From Ifrita kowaldi (Eukaryota > Chordata > Aves > Passeriformes > Cinclosomatidae): a DNA stretch of 64,000 nt. Of the stretch, positions 1-12,200 are shown piece after piece. The notes beneath the pieces were generated by a model, which saw only the letters and a list, made by a program, of their open reading frames with translations, did no database searches and was not told the DNA's origin. Made by a program: the position numbers and the translations under genes. Position 1 is the first letter of the stretch. Each line of letters begins with the position of its first letter. The stretch lies in contig VZRS01015092.1 in the NCBI GenBank assembly GCA_013398055.1, forward strand, positions 1 through 64,000. The letters are read 5' to 3'.

Positions 1-3000
1 GCTCCTGGTGCCGTGGAGAGAGGCTCACCACCCGCATCACCCGGAGCTGTGGGAGCCTGGGCTGGATGCTGACTCCCTCCCTCTCCCTGTGCAGCAAAGC
101 TGTTCCCAGAGCTCCTGCCTGGCCACAGGCATCAGAGTCTAGGGCACATCTGTAGCTGGAGTCCAGCCTGAACATTGGGATGGCTCCTGGTGGAGCAGGA
201 GCACAGCTCCTGGCTCACATCCATGGCTCAGCTGTGCCCTCTGGGTCCCCTCGGCGGGATGAAGGCTCTCAGGAGGAGCGAGAGGCAAGTGCAAGGAGCT
301 TGGCAGAGCCCTGTTCCCAAGCTGAGGGACAAGGATGGGCACCAGGGCTCAGCAACCCAGCATAAGATCCCCCAAACCCGCTGAAGGTCTCAAGCAAGGC
401 TGTAAAGCTGGCCAGGGAAGAAAGGAAAATACTCAGGGAGCTGTCACTTCTTAGAAACTCTGCTCCCTTCTTTCCTCATCTGCCAGAACTCCTGCAGTAA
501 ATCAGAGGATTTTCCCAGCACAGCACTCCGGCTGCCAGACTGAAGCGCTCCGCTTGTGCTTTTGTCTCTTGTTCCTCCTCTCCTCTTTGCTTCCCTGTGC
601 CCTTTGCCGGGAAGTTCACCCCGGTTTTGTCAGGAATGCATCAGCAGTGCTCTCCCCAAGCCACGTTCCCCACAGCTCCCATCCCTGCGTGTGGGACTGC
701 ATGGCCGAGGCTGGGAAATGCAGGAGGGTGCTGAGTGCTCTGGCTCTGACGTGGCATTTCCAGGAACAGCAGCGGAATTGTCCAGTTTTGGCTTCAATTC
801 CCACGAGTTTTTCACCTCCTCTGGTTTTGAGGCATTTGGGAATCCTCCATGCCCACCCCGGCTCCTGGCAGCCCTGCGGCAGGGTGAGGGGCTCTGCTCC
901 CGGTGTCAGGAGTGCTGCTCCGGGCAGGACGGATGGCAGGCAGGGAGGGCTGGAGGTCACCGAGGCTGACCCACAGCTTGGTAGGAAAAGGAATGATTTG
1001 GGGAACAATTCCTGCCCTCTCCATGCAGCATCCAAGCAGAGTTTGCAGCTCCACAGCTGCAGATGCAGAGCACAGGTCCTGGAGCCAGTGGTCCCCGCTC
1101 AGCAGGAAGGATCCCAAGAGGTTGTGTCACCGCAGGACACCAAGGGACAGAGCACTCTGTGCTTCAGCATCCCTGTCCAGGGTCCTGGGTGCCCTGCAAG
1201 GACAAGGACAGGCTTCCCTGCTTGAAACTATCCCCAGGTATCCACCGTGCCTCCCCCGGGACTGCTGGAGGGGATCCGCCCTGCTCTGAATCCTGCGTCC
1301 TCCCGGGGTCTGCAGAAACCAGGCAAGGAGAAGTGGAGGGGCTGTCTGAGGTGACACCAGTGACAATCCGGCTGTCCCTGTGCCCCAGACAGCCCGGCCT
1401 GCTGGTGAGCTGCTCCCGACAAGGAGCATTCCTGCTCCGCGCAGAGCCAATCGCTCGCAGTCTGACGGGAGGGAATTTGCCTCCACATTTCCATGCTGGG
1501 AGGAAGGGAGTTCATCGGGAACAGTGCAGGTAGGAATCCTCACTGAGGGTGGCATCCTTACCCAGGGCCTGCTCCAGCTCTGCCGTGCGTGAGACATCAC
1601 AGGAAATATTTGCTCCTGGCTCACTGCAGCAGGGAAAGTGCTCAGGTCAGCCCAGGTGAGGCACTCCCTGCTCCAGAGGTTTGTCACTGGGGAGGGAAAG
1701 CAAACAGCCAGGACGGGACTCGCTGCAGCTCAGGGGGCACTGGAGGAAAACTCGGAGCTAAACCCATCCCTCAGCTCAGCCCCTGCCATGGAGCCCCAGA
1801 AGCTGTGCAGGGAGCAGAGCGAGGTTGGCTCCAGCCGTCCCTCGGGAGCACAGCAACTCTGGAGAGCAAAAGTTACCTGTGAGGGCTCCACCAGCTGCGC
1901 CCTGCCCCAGCTGAAGAGGGGTTGAACCTGGCGTTCATCTGTCTCCCAAACACAGTCTCGAGCCAGAAGATGTGGCAACACTCGGCTCCAGGGGTCCAGA
2001 CTAGGAAAAGACAGAGACTCAACAAGGGAGGACAGTCAATACAGTCACATCCTCCCATCCTGCTCACACGTGGGACCTTCCTGCCTACCTGCAGATCCCC
2101 ACATCCCGCTCAGGGCCACTCACGCTCTCTGGGAGGGCTGGCATCGCTCCACAGGGCAGCCAAGCCTGCATTGGCCTTGGAGCTGGGCTTTCCTCCCTGG
2201 AGCTGCCTCCCAGCCTGGCCAGAGCCAGGACTGACCCGGGGAGGGAGCGATGGTCACTGCCCAGGCACGTCCCGCTGGCTGAGGCCAGGTGCTGTCTGTG
2301 ATCCCAGAGACAGAGCCCACATGCAGGAACTGCTTCCAGCTGGGAAAAGGCTCTCTGCAGATCCAGGGAGACAGGAAACCTCTGCATTGTCACAGCTGGC
2401 GGGTGCTCTGCAAACACAGGATGCGTCCATTAAACAGCCGATTTCCCCCCAGGCCGGCGCCAGGGCGGGCTGTGCTCAGGTGGGACACGTGCAGCTCCAC
2501 CAGCTCTGCTCCAGCTCCACCAGCCCCTCTCCTCTCCTCTGGAGCAAGCTCTGGGCAAGTCTGGGCTCTGCAGCTGATTCTTTCCATGGGGCACATGGTT
2601 GATGATGCACAGGGAGTGGACAGATGGACAGAGGTCCCCACTGCTCCTACACAGGCGGAGACCCCATTGTTGGTGTCCCACAGCACTGAGACCCCTGCCC
2701 AGGCTGCTTTGTGCCACAATGAGACAGCAAAGGCTGGCACAGCCCCCCTGGACCTGAAATGATGCATCACAAAAGGCTTTGCACTTGTTTCTTCCTCGGA
2801 CTTGCTTTTAGTCTGCAAGGAGCAGAAAATGAATCCACCAGCAGGCACCATCCCAGCTGCAGCAAATGTCCCTTTGCCCCCACAGACTGTCCCTGCTGTC
2901 TTTAAAGCCATCTGGGAGTCCATCAGACAGGGAAGTTTGCTTGTGGAAAATCCATGGCAAAGAGGAAATGGGATAAAGGAGGTGAACACCAAAGCTTTAC

Positions 3001-4104
3001 TGAACACATCACGTTTCAGACTCTGCTTTCCCCAGTATCCCTGCGAGGTCCAGTAAATGGTTAAAAGAACTTTGGAAGGGATTGCTCGTCTCCCGACAAA
3101 GCAAAGCTGGTGTCTGCATCAAGCACAAGCCAAGCTGGCCTGCTGCTCCCCCTGCCACGGTGGGAACAGCACTTTGCATCCTCTGGGCTGCCCCACCACA
3201 GCTCAGGGCGCTCCCTCGCAGCCATCCGAGGATGCTCCAAATTTGAGCTCCCCATCCTGAGTGCTCTGTCCACAGAGGAGGGAGGGAGGGAGGCAGGGAG
3301 GGCTGTGTGGCACTTGTAGTTCACCCTCTTCAGAACTAAATGGAGGCCTCTCAGTGCTAAACTAAATTAACCTTGAAAAACTCATTTCACAAATGACTGC
3401 AGCAATTAGCTGCTTTTAATGAGCTGCTTCACTCAGGCTGATGTCTGAAGGTCCTGGAGGAAATCAGTATCTGCTGCACATGCCCCTGACAGCCGATGGC
3501 TGATGGGAACTGGCAGCCCCTTCCCACCTGCTGCCCGGGGAGGAATTCCCACATTTGTGGCTCCAGTTTTCTGCACACAGGTTTCTAAGCCCAGCTGCTC
3601 CAGTGAAGACTCCCGAGCCCAAAGCTCTGCTGCTCCACCACTGATTGTCAGGGAAGAGGAAAGACACTGATTTCCTATCAGGTGATGGGGAAGGACAAAG
3701 CATAACAGCATTTTTGTGTGAAATCCCCAGGGAAAGAGGAAAGGAGTCGTGCTGGAGCTGCAGCCTGGTGCAGGGATGTGCAGCAGCTCCCTGACCACGT
3801 CTGAGGGGGGCACAGCACTCAAACCCTGCCCTGCCCTGCAGGAGCCGGTGCTGTGATATCCCAGGGAATTGCCCAGGGAAGGGCAGGGCAGCCAGGGCTG
3901 GGATGGGCTGGCTCGGAGCAGGATCCCTGCCCAGCCCGGCTGCTCTCAGCCTTCAGCTCCTGCTGGGCTGGATCAGCTTCCCTGGGACACCCCACGCGCT
4001 CCTGTTGTTCAGGACAAGCCCCTGACCTGTGGCTGCAAGATTTGCTGTCACAAAAGCCCTACACGAGCCCAAACCTGGCATTTCACTGTTTGCAGGCCCA
4101 GGCT
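1..4104. other. Intergenic DNA, no gene recognised
   Basis: This is GC-rich, largely single-copy sequence. Overlapping open frames on both strands reflect the GC content, and none resembles a known protein or has paired splice sites in a convincing frame. No RNA gene or interspersed repeat was recognised. Confidence 0.6.
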
Positions 4105-5969
4105 GGACCAAAGGGATTTCTAGAGATGCCTCTGATCCTTGCCTTGTGTCTCCCTTCTCGCTGTGGCCTAAAGCAAATGCTACTAAAGCTAATGTGGATT
4201 TTTGCAAGTGTAACCTCCTCTTGTGAATGACCTGGACTCAGCACAAAGGCTCTCAATGTTCTGTTTTAAAAGCTATAACCCCATAAAACTTCTTCTGTAA
4301 CAAAACCTCAAAACAGCTTAATATTTACTCATTAACCACTGGAAGAACACCAATGTTTTATTTTCTTTCCTTTCCCCAGTGCAGTTTGCTCAGCTCTGAG
4401 AAGTCCCTGCTCGGAGCTCACAGCTGAGATGGTCCCTATGGAACCCTGGGCATGCAGCAATTCCTGCCTGGCATTCCCTGAGCGGGGGCACTGCATGTGG
4501 GCTGTGGTATTTAGAAAAATCTTTTCCCACTGCAGCATCCCTGGCAGTGTCCATCCACAGGCATCACTGCAGGGGCAGCAGAGGAAGAAACACCAAGTGA
4601 CAGGGGCAGCCCCTTTCTAAAATCCCCCAGCAGCTGTCACCATAAACTTGAAAGAGTCATCCAAAGCAGATCCCTCCAGCACGGGATAAACCTGCATGGA
4701 ATTGAGCCTTGGGATCTGCTGCAGTGCCCAGTTTTGGTGCCAGAAGTGTCAGGGAAACAAGGAAGGGAAAGCTGTGGCAGGATGTTGTAGGGTTTCGCTG
4801 AGCTGCATGAAAAAAATGTCTGCAACAATTTGAAATGTCCCAAGCCAGAATCCAATCTGGTTGTTCTCCCAAAGCTTTGTCATTTCCTGGGCAGTATCAT
4901 TAAAGAGGGATTAAAGTGCTCCAAACCCACTCCAAATGGGGTAGATTTTGCAATCCACCCCAGAGCTCTTTCTAAGTATTGCACGTGCTTGGCAGGCAGG
5001 GTGCTCTGGAAAAGCACAAATCCTTCCAGGTCTGGCATTTTCTACAGATCTACTTTTCAGGAGCTGCTTGCCCACGGCACCACTTCCCAGCACATTCCCC
5101 TTTGGAAATGTAGTCTCAGGTGCTCAGGGTGGCTGAACTCACAGGGATGGGAAAGCCATGGAAGCTGGAGAACCCCACTGGGAAGCAGCTGCATTTCAGG
5201 ATCAGGCTCCCACCTCAAATAACCTCGGAGACTTGTTTTTTTTCCTTTGTGCATTTTTTCAAGGTCTGGCAGTGGGGCTGAGCTCACACTGAGGACTTTC
5301 TTTTGATGGCAGCCTAAGTGTGGGTCTGGTCTCTCCTTTCCCAGATTTTTCTTGCAGGAATAAACCATTCTTGACGTTTTAATGTCTCTGTTGAGGCTGG
5401 TAGGAAGTGGTCAGCATATTCCAGCTGACTGGAGGCAGCAGACAGGCAGGCAGGGAAACAGAACAGTTTAAGCCTCTGCAATAAAAGTGTTTTTGCAAAT
5501 ATTTACAAAGCAATCGTCCCTTACTTTTTTTCTGGATTTTGTATTTTCCTGTCATAAAAGAATGGATGGGATGGGATGGGATGGGATGGGATGGGATGGG
5601 ATGGGATGGCTCTGCCTGGACACAGGAACAAGCCAAGAGCTCTCTGGCCGTGCCTGGGTCACACAGAATGCAGATAAATCCTCCTGCTTATTCCAGCCCC
5701 CCACACCGTGTGTGTGCCCCAGCCTTGGTCCTGCAGAGCTCCCAGCACATTCTTCAGGATTTAATCACCCTGGGGGTGAGAGGAGGTTCCCAGGGCAGTG
5801 AGGGAGCTGGGAAGAAAGGAGAGGAGGGGAGAGGAGAGGAACAAATTGTTTTGGGTGCCTGCATGGCCCCGGTTGGGTTATTTATAAGGGCTGAGGTCAG
5901 CATCAAACACCCTCATTTCTGCTGCGTGAGCAAACAGGCCCAGGGCTCCAGGGCTCTGAGATCAACCTC
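4105..5969. other. Unique intergenic segment, first (presumed true) copy of the falsely duplicated block
   Basis: This is non-coding sequence with a pentamer repeat at 5562-5610. It continues smoothly from the left flank, while its right end stops at the single N at 5970. The continuation of 5969 is found at 8079 onward, after two redundant pieces. No gene was recognised in it. Confidence 0.8.
5562..5610 (+). repeat. (ATGGG)n microsatellite, copy 1
   Basis: Eight uninterrupted ATGGG units (5566-5605) are flanked by imperfect ones. The apparent Met-Gly-Trp-Asp repeats in translations across it are an artefact of the pentamer and not a protein. Confidence 0.97.
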
Positions 5970-8078
5970 NGGACCAAAGGGATTTCTAGAGATGCCTCTG
6001 ATCCTTGCCTTGTGTCTCCCTTCTCGCTGTGGCCTAAAGCAAATGCTACTAAAGCTAATGTGGATTTTTGCAAGTGTAACCTCCTCTTGTGAATGACCTG
6101 GACTCAGCACAAAGGCTCTCAATGTTCTGTTTTAAAAGCTATAACCCCATAAAACTTCTTCTGTAACAAAACCTCAAAACAGCTTAATATTTACTCATTA
6201 ACCACTGGAAGAACACCAATGTTTTATTTTCTTTCCTTTCCCCAGTGCAGTTTGCTCAGCTCTGAGAAGTCCCTGCTCGGAGCTCACAGCTGAGATGGTC
6301 CCTATGGAACCCTGGGCATGCAGCAATTCCTGCCTGGCATTCCCTGAGCGGGGGCACTGCATGTGGGCTGTGGTATTTAGAAAAATCTTTTCCCACTGCA
6401 GCATCCCTGGCAGTGTCCATCCACAGGCATCACTGCAGGGGCAGCAGAGGAAGAAACACCAAGTGACAGGGGCAGCCCCTTTCTAAAATCCCCCAGCAGC
6501 TGTCACCATAAACTTGAAAGAGTCATCCAAAGCAGATCCCTCCAGCACGGGATAAACCTGCATGGAATTGAGCCTTGGGATCTGCTGCAGTGCCCAGTTT
6601 TGGTGCCAGAAGTGTCAGGGAAACAAGGAAGGGAAAGCTGTGGCAGGATGTTGTAGGGTTTCGCTGAGCTGCATGAAAAAAATGTCTGCAACAATTTGAA
6701 ATGTCCCAAGCCAGAATCCAATCTGGTTGTTCTCCCAAAGCTTTGTCATTTCCTGGGCAGTATCATTAAAGAGGGATTAAAGTGCTCCAAACCCACTCCA
6801 AATGGGGTAGATTTTGCAATCCACCCCAGAGCTCTTTCTAAGTATTGCACGTGCTTGGCAGGCAGGGTGCTCTGGAAAAGCACAAATCCTTCCAGGTCTG
6901 GCATTTTCTACAGATCTACTTTTCAGGAGCTGCTTGCCCACGGCACCACTTCCCAGCACATTCCCCTTTGGAAATGTAGTCTCAGGTGCTCAGGGTGGCT
7001 GAACTCACAGGGATGGGAAAGCCATGGAAGCTGGAGAACCCCACTGGGAAGCAGCTGCATTTCAGGATCAGGCTCCCACCTCAAATAACCTCGGAGACTT
7101 GTTTTTTTTCCTTTGTGCATTTTTTCAAGGTCTGGCAGTGGGGCTGAGCTCACACTGAGGACTTTCTTTTGATGGCAGCCTAAGTGTGGGTCTGGTCTCT
7201 CCTTTCCCAGATTTTTCTTGCAGGAATAAACCATTCTTGACGTTTTAATGTCTCTGTTGAGGCTGGTAGGAAGTGGTCAGCATATTCCAGCTGACTGGAG
7301 GCAGCAGACAGGCAGGCAGGGAAACAGAACAGTTTAAGCCTCTGCAATAAAAGTGTTTTTGCAAATATTTACAAAGCAATCGTCCCTTACTTTTTTTCTG
7401 GATTTTGTATTTTCCTGTCATAAAAGAATGGATGGGATGGGATGGGATGGGATGGGATGGGATGGGATGGGATGGGATGGGATGGGATGGGATGGCTCTG
7501 CCTGGACACAGGAACAAGCCAAGAGCTCTCTGGCCGTGCCTGGGTCACACAGAATGCAGATAAATCCTCCTGCTTATTCCAGCCCCCCACACCGTGTGTG
7601 TGCCCCAGCCTTGGTCCTGCAGAGCTCCCAGCACATTCTTCAGGATTTAATCACCCTGGGGGTGAGAGGAGGTTCCCAGGGCAGTGAGGGAGCTGGGAAG
7701 AAAGGAGAGGAGGGGAGAGGAGAGGAACAAATTGTTTTGGGTGCCTGCATGGCCCCGGTTGGGTTATTTATAAGGGCTGAGGTCAGCATCAAACANTTAT
7801 TCCAGCCCCCCACACCGTGTGTGTGCCCCAGCCTTGGTCCTGCAGAGCTCCCAGCACATTCTTCAGGATTTAATCACCCTGGGGGTGAGAGGAGGTTCCC
7901 AGGGCAGTGAGGGAGCTGGGAAGAAAGGAGAGGAGGGGAGAGGAGAGGAACAAATTGTTTTGGGTGCCTGCATGGCCCCGGTTGGGTTATTTATAAGGGC
8001 TGAGGTCAGCATCAAACACCCTCATTTCTGCTGCGTGAGCAAACAGGCCCAGGGCTCCAGGGCTCTGAGATCAACCTC
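5970..8078. repeat. Probable false (haplotype) duplication in the assembly
   Basis: Bases 5971-7795 repeat 4105-5909, with an offset of 1866 up to the pentamer tract and 1886 after it. Bases 7797-8078 repeat 5688-5969 (offset 2109) and also overlap 7574-7795. The two junctions are single Ns at 5970 and 7796. Wherever the copies were compared they were identical except for the number of ATGGG units (8 versus 12). This is what unmerged alleles or overlapping contigs look like, not an old genomic duplication. Removing 5970-8078 gives a continuous sequence across 5969/8079. Confidence 0.93.
7428..7496 (+). repeat. (ATGGG)n microsatellite, copy 2 (longer allele)
   Basis: Twelve uninterrupted ATGGG units (7432-7491) stand in the same flanks as the 8-unit tract at 5566. 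The difference of exactly four units fits a length polymorphism between two haplotypes. Confidence 0.97.
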
Positions 8079-8689
8079 CAAATACAGCCTGGTCCCTGGG
8101 GCACCGAGCCACCCCCAGCCCGGGGTCACCTCCTCCTGCTCCTGCACAAAGGGGCCTTGGAGACAGCGCTGGGTTTGAGCAGCTCCCGGGCAGCGGGACA
8201 GGAGCCTCGGCACAGTCCTGCACAGAGCCATGGAAATTCCATTCCCCAGATGATTTTCTCCATGCTTCCCTTCCTGGAGGAGGGCATAGGAGATCCACAT
8301 CCCTTCAGTCCAGCTGGACCTTGGCTATTTGTCCATCTCCTCCCTGTGGGAAGGGGCTCGCTGCCCTCCTCCAGGCGTGGAGGCTTCAGGGCTGGGGGCT
8401 GCCCCAGCTCCTCCCAGCACCACCACAGCTCCAGGCAGATCCCTTGGTGAATTCCAAGCACTCTGGGCCACGGAACTCCCACTTCCCACCCTCCCAGCCG
8501 TTTGCTGTGCCCAGGAAAAGGCAGGTGTGGGTGAGATGAAGCAGAACCAAAGCATTGCATTAACGCTGCTGACGCTTATCAAGGGCTTGCACAGCCCGGC
8601 CAGCAAACATCACCAGGGATCTGTGGGAAAGATGGGATCCACATGGCAATTCACACTCCAACTGCTGCCTTATCTCCTGCAAGCGTTAT

Positions 8690-8835
8690 CTCATGCAAGC
8701 TGGAGCTGGAGCTATTTTCCTTTCAACCAAGTAAAAATGTGTCAGTTTTATATTTATGTATTAGGCCACAATCCCATGGGAAATTAATTTGCCCAACAGC
8801 AGAAATTCTGTCATCGCAGGCATCAGTCAGTCTGG
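8690..8835. promoter_or_regulatory. Candidate conserved non-coding element (AT-rich island)
   Basis: Single-copy AT-rich sequence including tatatttatgtattagg and ggaaattaatttgcc stands out from its GC-rich flanks. This is typical of constrained non-coding DNA in otherwise drifting GC-rich bird sequence, but only alignment to other birds would show it. Confidence 0.22.
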
Positions 8836-9914
8836 GAATGGGGATCTCCAGACCAGGCCCTGAAATCAGGGAAATGGCTTAAAATAATAACCACGGGAGG
8901 ATGTGGGAGACTGAGCAAATTACAGCAGCTCCTTCCTGATTGAAGATGTATTTTGGGGCATTTCGTGGAGGATACATAAATGCAGAGCCAGGGGTTTGGT
9001 GTGACTCCATCTCTGGGGGTTCCCCATGCGGGGAAGGGTCTCAGCCCACACAAGCCACAGGATGGGGAGGGATGGTCCCCATCCTGCCCTGTCCCTGTCC
9101 CTGGACGGGCTGGGGGCTGAATCTCCTGGGTCTCCCTGCAGACACCGGGCAGGGACGGTGGCATCGCCACATCCCCACCGCCTGTGCCACGGCAGCTCTG
9201 CGTGCCCACAGTGCCCCAGGGAGCCTCATCCCAGCCCTCACTGGGGCTCCCACCACAGTCCAGCTGGGTCTGGGAGCCAGAGGGATCATCTGGCCCCACT
9301 GGGACAGAGGGAACAGAGACCCCCTTCCCTCTGGGGGCGGCTCTCCCGTGGCACTGTCACTGCCTCTCGCTGCTTCCCAGCTTTGCAGCTAAATTGCACT
9401 TCTTCCTTCAAATCCGCAGGCTTCCTTTAAGCCTCAAAATGTTCCTGGGAGCTCTTATCCTCCCCTCCCTGCTTGGGCCATGCGGAGCACACGGGCTGGG
9501 CTCGGGCTCTATTATCTCTCCACTTAACAACACACCCGAGCCCTCCAGGTCCCATGAATAAATCCTGTTTTCTCATGGAGACACTCCCACCATTGAAAGC
9601 ACTCAGGCTGGGCTGGCAGAATCCTGATTTGCAGCCAAAAACACCAAGGCCACGCCAGCCTCTTCTCCCCATTTTTTTTTTTTTTTTAATTTATTTTTTG
9701 GAAGAGCAAACCCATTCCGGGCAGTGAAGGGATTGGTGCAGAGGGAGCCGGGATGGGCTGAAGGGGGATTGATGCGGAGGCAGCCGGGATGAGCTGATGC
9801 TCGTGCAGATAACGGGGCTCTGTGGGACCCCTGAGCTGCAGTTTCACACGGTAAAGGGAGCCTGGCAGGAGCACGAGGCCGGAGCAGTGTTGGGAAGCAC
9901 AATCCCGAGCGGCT

Positions 9915-10160
9915 CCAAGGCTGACGTCAGGGCAGCCCTGGCTCTGGCTCCCTCACTACATACCTAATTTTCCCATATAAGGCCAAGGAGAGCAATAACT
10001 CTCCTGGCAAGCAGATCAATAAAAACAGATGGTGGGCTCACAATTAGAGATTAAGCACATACCAATCCAGAACAAACAGGCCATAAATCATACGTGAAGG
10101 AGGGTATTTATAGTTTAGATCACATTCCTTAATTAATTCAAAATGGCCCAGAAAAGAAAA
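9915..10160. promoter_or_regulatory. Candidate regulatory island with a CRE and a CArG box
   Basis: An AT-rich, single-copy stretch lies inside GC-rich DNA. It begins with a perfect palindromic CRE, TGACGTCA (9922-9929), followed about 44 bases later by a perfect CArG box, CCATATAAGG (9973-9982), the SRF-binding consensus. Further TA-rich motifs follow up to ttaattaatt near 10130. SRF is known to control many actin-cytoskeleton genes, so an upstream element for MYH10 is plausible. Activity, conservation and target gene are inferences. Confidence 0.35.
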
Positions 10161-10452
10161 TAATACAAAACTGCTCTTTTTCTGCTTTGCTCCTGCCTTG
10201 CTCTTGCAAAGCTGCATTCTTTCCTTGGGGGGTGCAGGGGCAGCCACAGGACAGAGCGAGGGACACTCCAGCTGCAGGGGAAGGGAAGCGAGGGCTGGAA
10301 TCTGGGAACAGCCATGGAGCAGAAGTGGGGTGAGCACCCAGGGTCTGAGGGGGTGCAGGGAGAGGGCTGGAGCACAGCCGAGCCTGGATTTGTCCGCACA
10401 CTCCTGGGGTGTTGGTTTGCACCCTCCACTAGCACATCGTGTGTCCCCAGGG

Positions 10453-10472
10453 NNNNNNNNNNNNNNNNNNNN
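10453..10472. other. Assembly gap (20 N)
   Basis: A 20-base run of N lies in otherwise unremarkable GC-rich intergenic sequence. Its true size is unknown. Confidence 0.99.
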
Positions 10473-12094
10473 GATGGGGCCAGGGAGCCCTGAGATGAAA
10501 GTGAGGAGTTCCCACGTGTGACAATCAGCACAAGTTTTGCCAGCAGGGCACTGGACCCATAGAGCCACGGCCAAACACGTTCCTCATGCAGCAATTACTG
10601 CGCTAAATTGACTTTCTCTCTAAAATGATGAGGAGCTCCTCACTCTTGGGGCACTGCCAGGCCAGAGGCAAACACAATATGGCAGAGAGAAAACAGCCAC
10701 CAAAACCCATTAATTCTGAAAATGTACCCGGGCCAAACTGGGGATGAAGGTTCCCCTTGTCCTGTCACTGGTTGCCTCATCTTGCCACTTTTTAGGGAGC
10801 TGAAGGAGACCCTCACCGGCCAGGGCTGGTCGGAAATCCCATTTTCCCCCTCCTCCCCTCTTTCCCCGTGCCAGGGCTGCGGGTGGGGCAGTGCCCATCC
10901 CCGGAGTGCCCGATTGCTCCGCAGGTCGCACCGGCACAGCTCTCTCTGTTCCCTTGCCGCAGCTCTGCAGTTTGTGGGTTCGGGGGGGGCTGCAGACTCC
11001 AAAGCACGAGAAGCAGTCCCAGCCGTGAGTCACCTCTCAGGACAGCCATCCCCAGGGAATGACAGCATTCCCTGCCAGCATTCCCGGCCGGGCAGGGCTC
11101 CTCAGCCCCGGGACCAGCTCGGCCCCTGCCCTTATCTCAGCCATCTGTTGACAAGAAGGGCTTGAGCAATAAACGAGGACTGCGGATCGTGGGGCTGTGT
11201 CCCCCTGCTCTCCGGGGCGTTCCAGCCACAGTGCGGTGACATTCCGGACATTCCGGCCCCGCGGCTGTGCCGGTGCCACCCGGGCCATCGAGGTGGCCTC
11301 GTCACCTTTCACTCCGAGCTGTGTCCCCGGGGCTGCACAGCCAACACACTCCGGGAGCAGCTGCAGGACCCCAAAGCAGCCACCAGGATCTTCCCCAGAA
11401 CTGTTTAATTTGCCAGCAAGGCTGTGGCCCCTGCACCCCCATGTGTTGAGGGCACCTTCTGGGGCTTTCTTGCAGCAGAGAAAAAGCCCAGAATTGCCCC
11501 CAAAGTCCTGACGCAGACACTGTGGGCTGCTTTCAGGACAGCCAACCCCTGAGTGTCCCCAGCTCCGCCATCAGCTCCCCACCCCTGCACTCATCTCTCT
11601 CACACACTCCTCCAGAGATAAAATGCATAGAAAATGCACAAAAAATGCCTCCGTGTTTTTGTTGGATTGAGGTGGAAGCAAATTTCCCCTTAAGAAAACT
11701 CTTTGGGAAAAATGGTTTAGCTTCTCTTTTTGGGGGTCTTACCACAGGTTTTATGTTTTTGCCCTGACACCTTTTCACGCCCTGAACAGTATTTTCATTG
11801 TCCCCATTCTTCTATTCAGAGCAAAGGCACGGTGAGTGAGATCTTTCCTGCAAAGCATTCACAAATGTTTAAACTGCAGAGGAGATCCGAAGTCCCCGTG
11901 GCCTTGGAGCCAGAGCTGTCCCCGGCCGTGCTGGGCCTGCCCCGGGGAGCCTGTGCCAGGGGAAATGGAGATGAACGCGGTGTATTTTGTAACAGCAAAG
12001 CGGGGCCACAGAAGGTGTCCGCGGTTCTGTTCGAGCCCCTGGATGCTCCCTGGGTGCAGTGGGATGACAGCGGGATGGACCGAGGGGTGACATT

Positions 12095-12200
12095 TCTTTG
12101 CCGTGCCAGCCCATGCTCCGGGCTGCGGGGGCGGGATGGCCGCGGAGCGAGCGAGCGGCCGCGGAACGCCCTGGGGGCCGTGTTTGGCAATCCCCGGGGC
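12095..12200. promoter_or_regulatory. Small CpG-dense cluster
   Basis: About 100 bp with a dense series of CG dinucleotides (for example ggccgcggagcgagcgagcg). It could be a small CpG island or orphan promoter. No transcript structure is visible next to it. Confidence 0.25.

Noticed and set aside
554..1225. Open frame of 223 codons starting with a leucine-rich, signal-peptide-like stretch
   Set aside because: It is not initiated in a good context, several other frames are open over the same bases, and no family or conserved cysteine pattern is recognisable. GC-rich chance frame.
7353..7910. Open frames with repeated Met-Gly-Trp-Asp
   Set aside because: They are a translation of the ATGGG microsatellite, and one runs through an N join of the false duplication.
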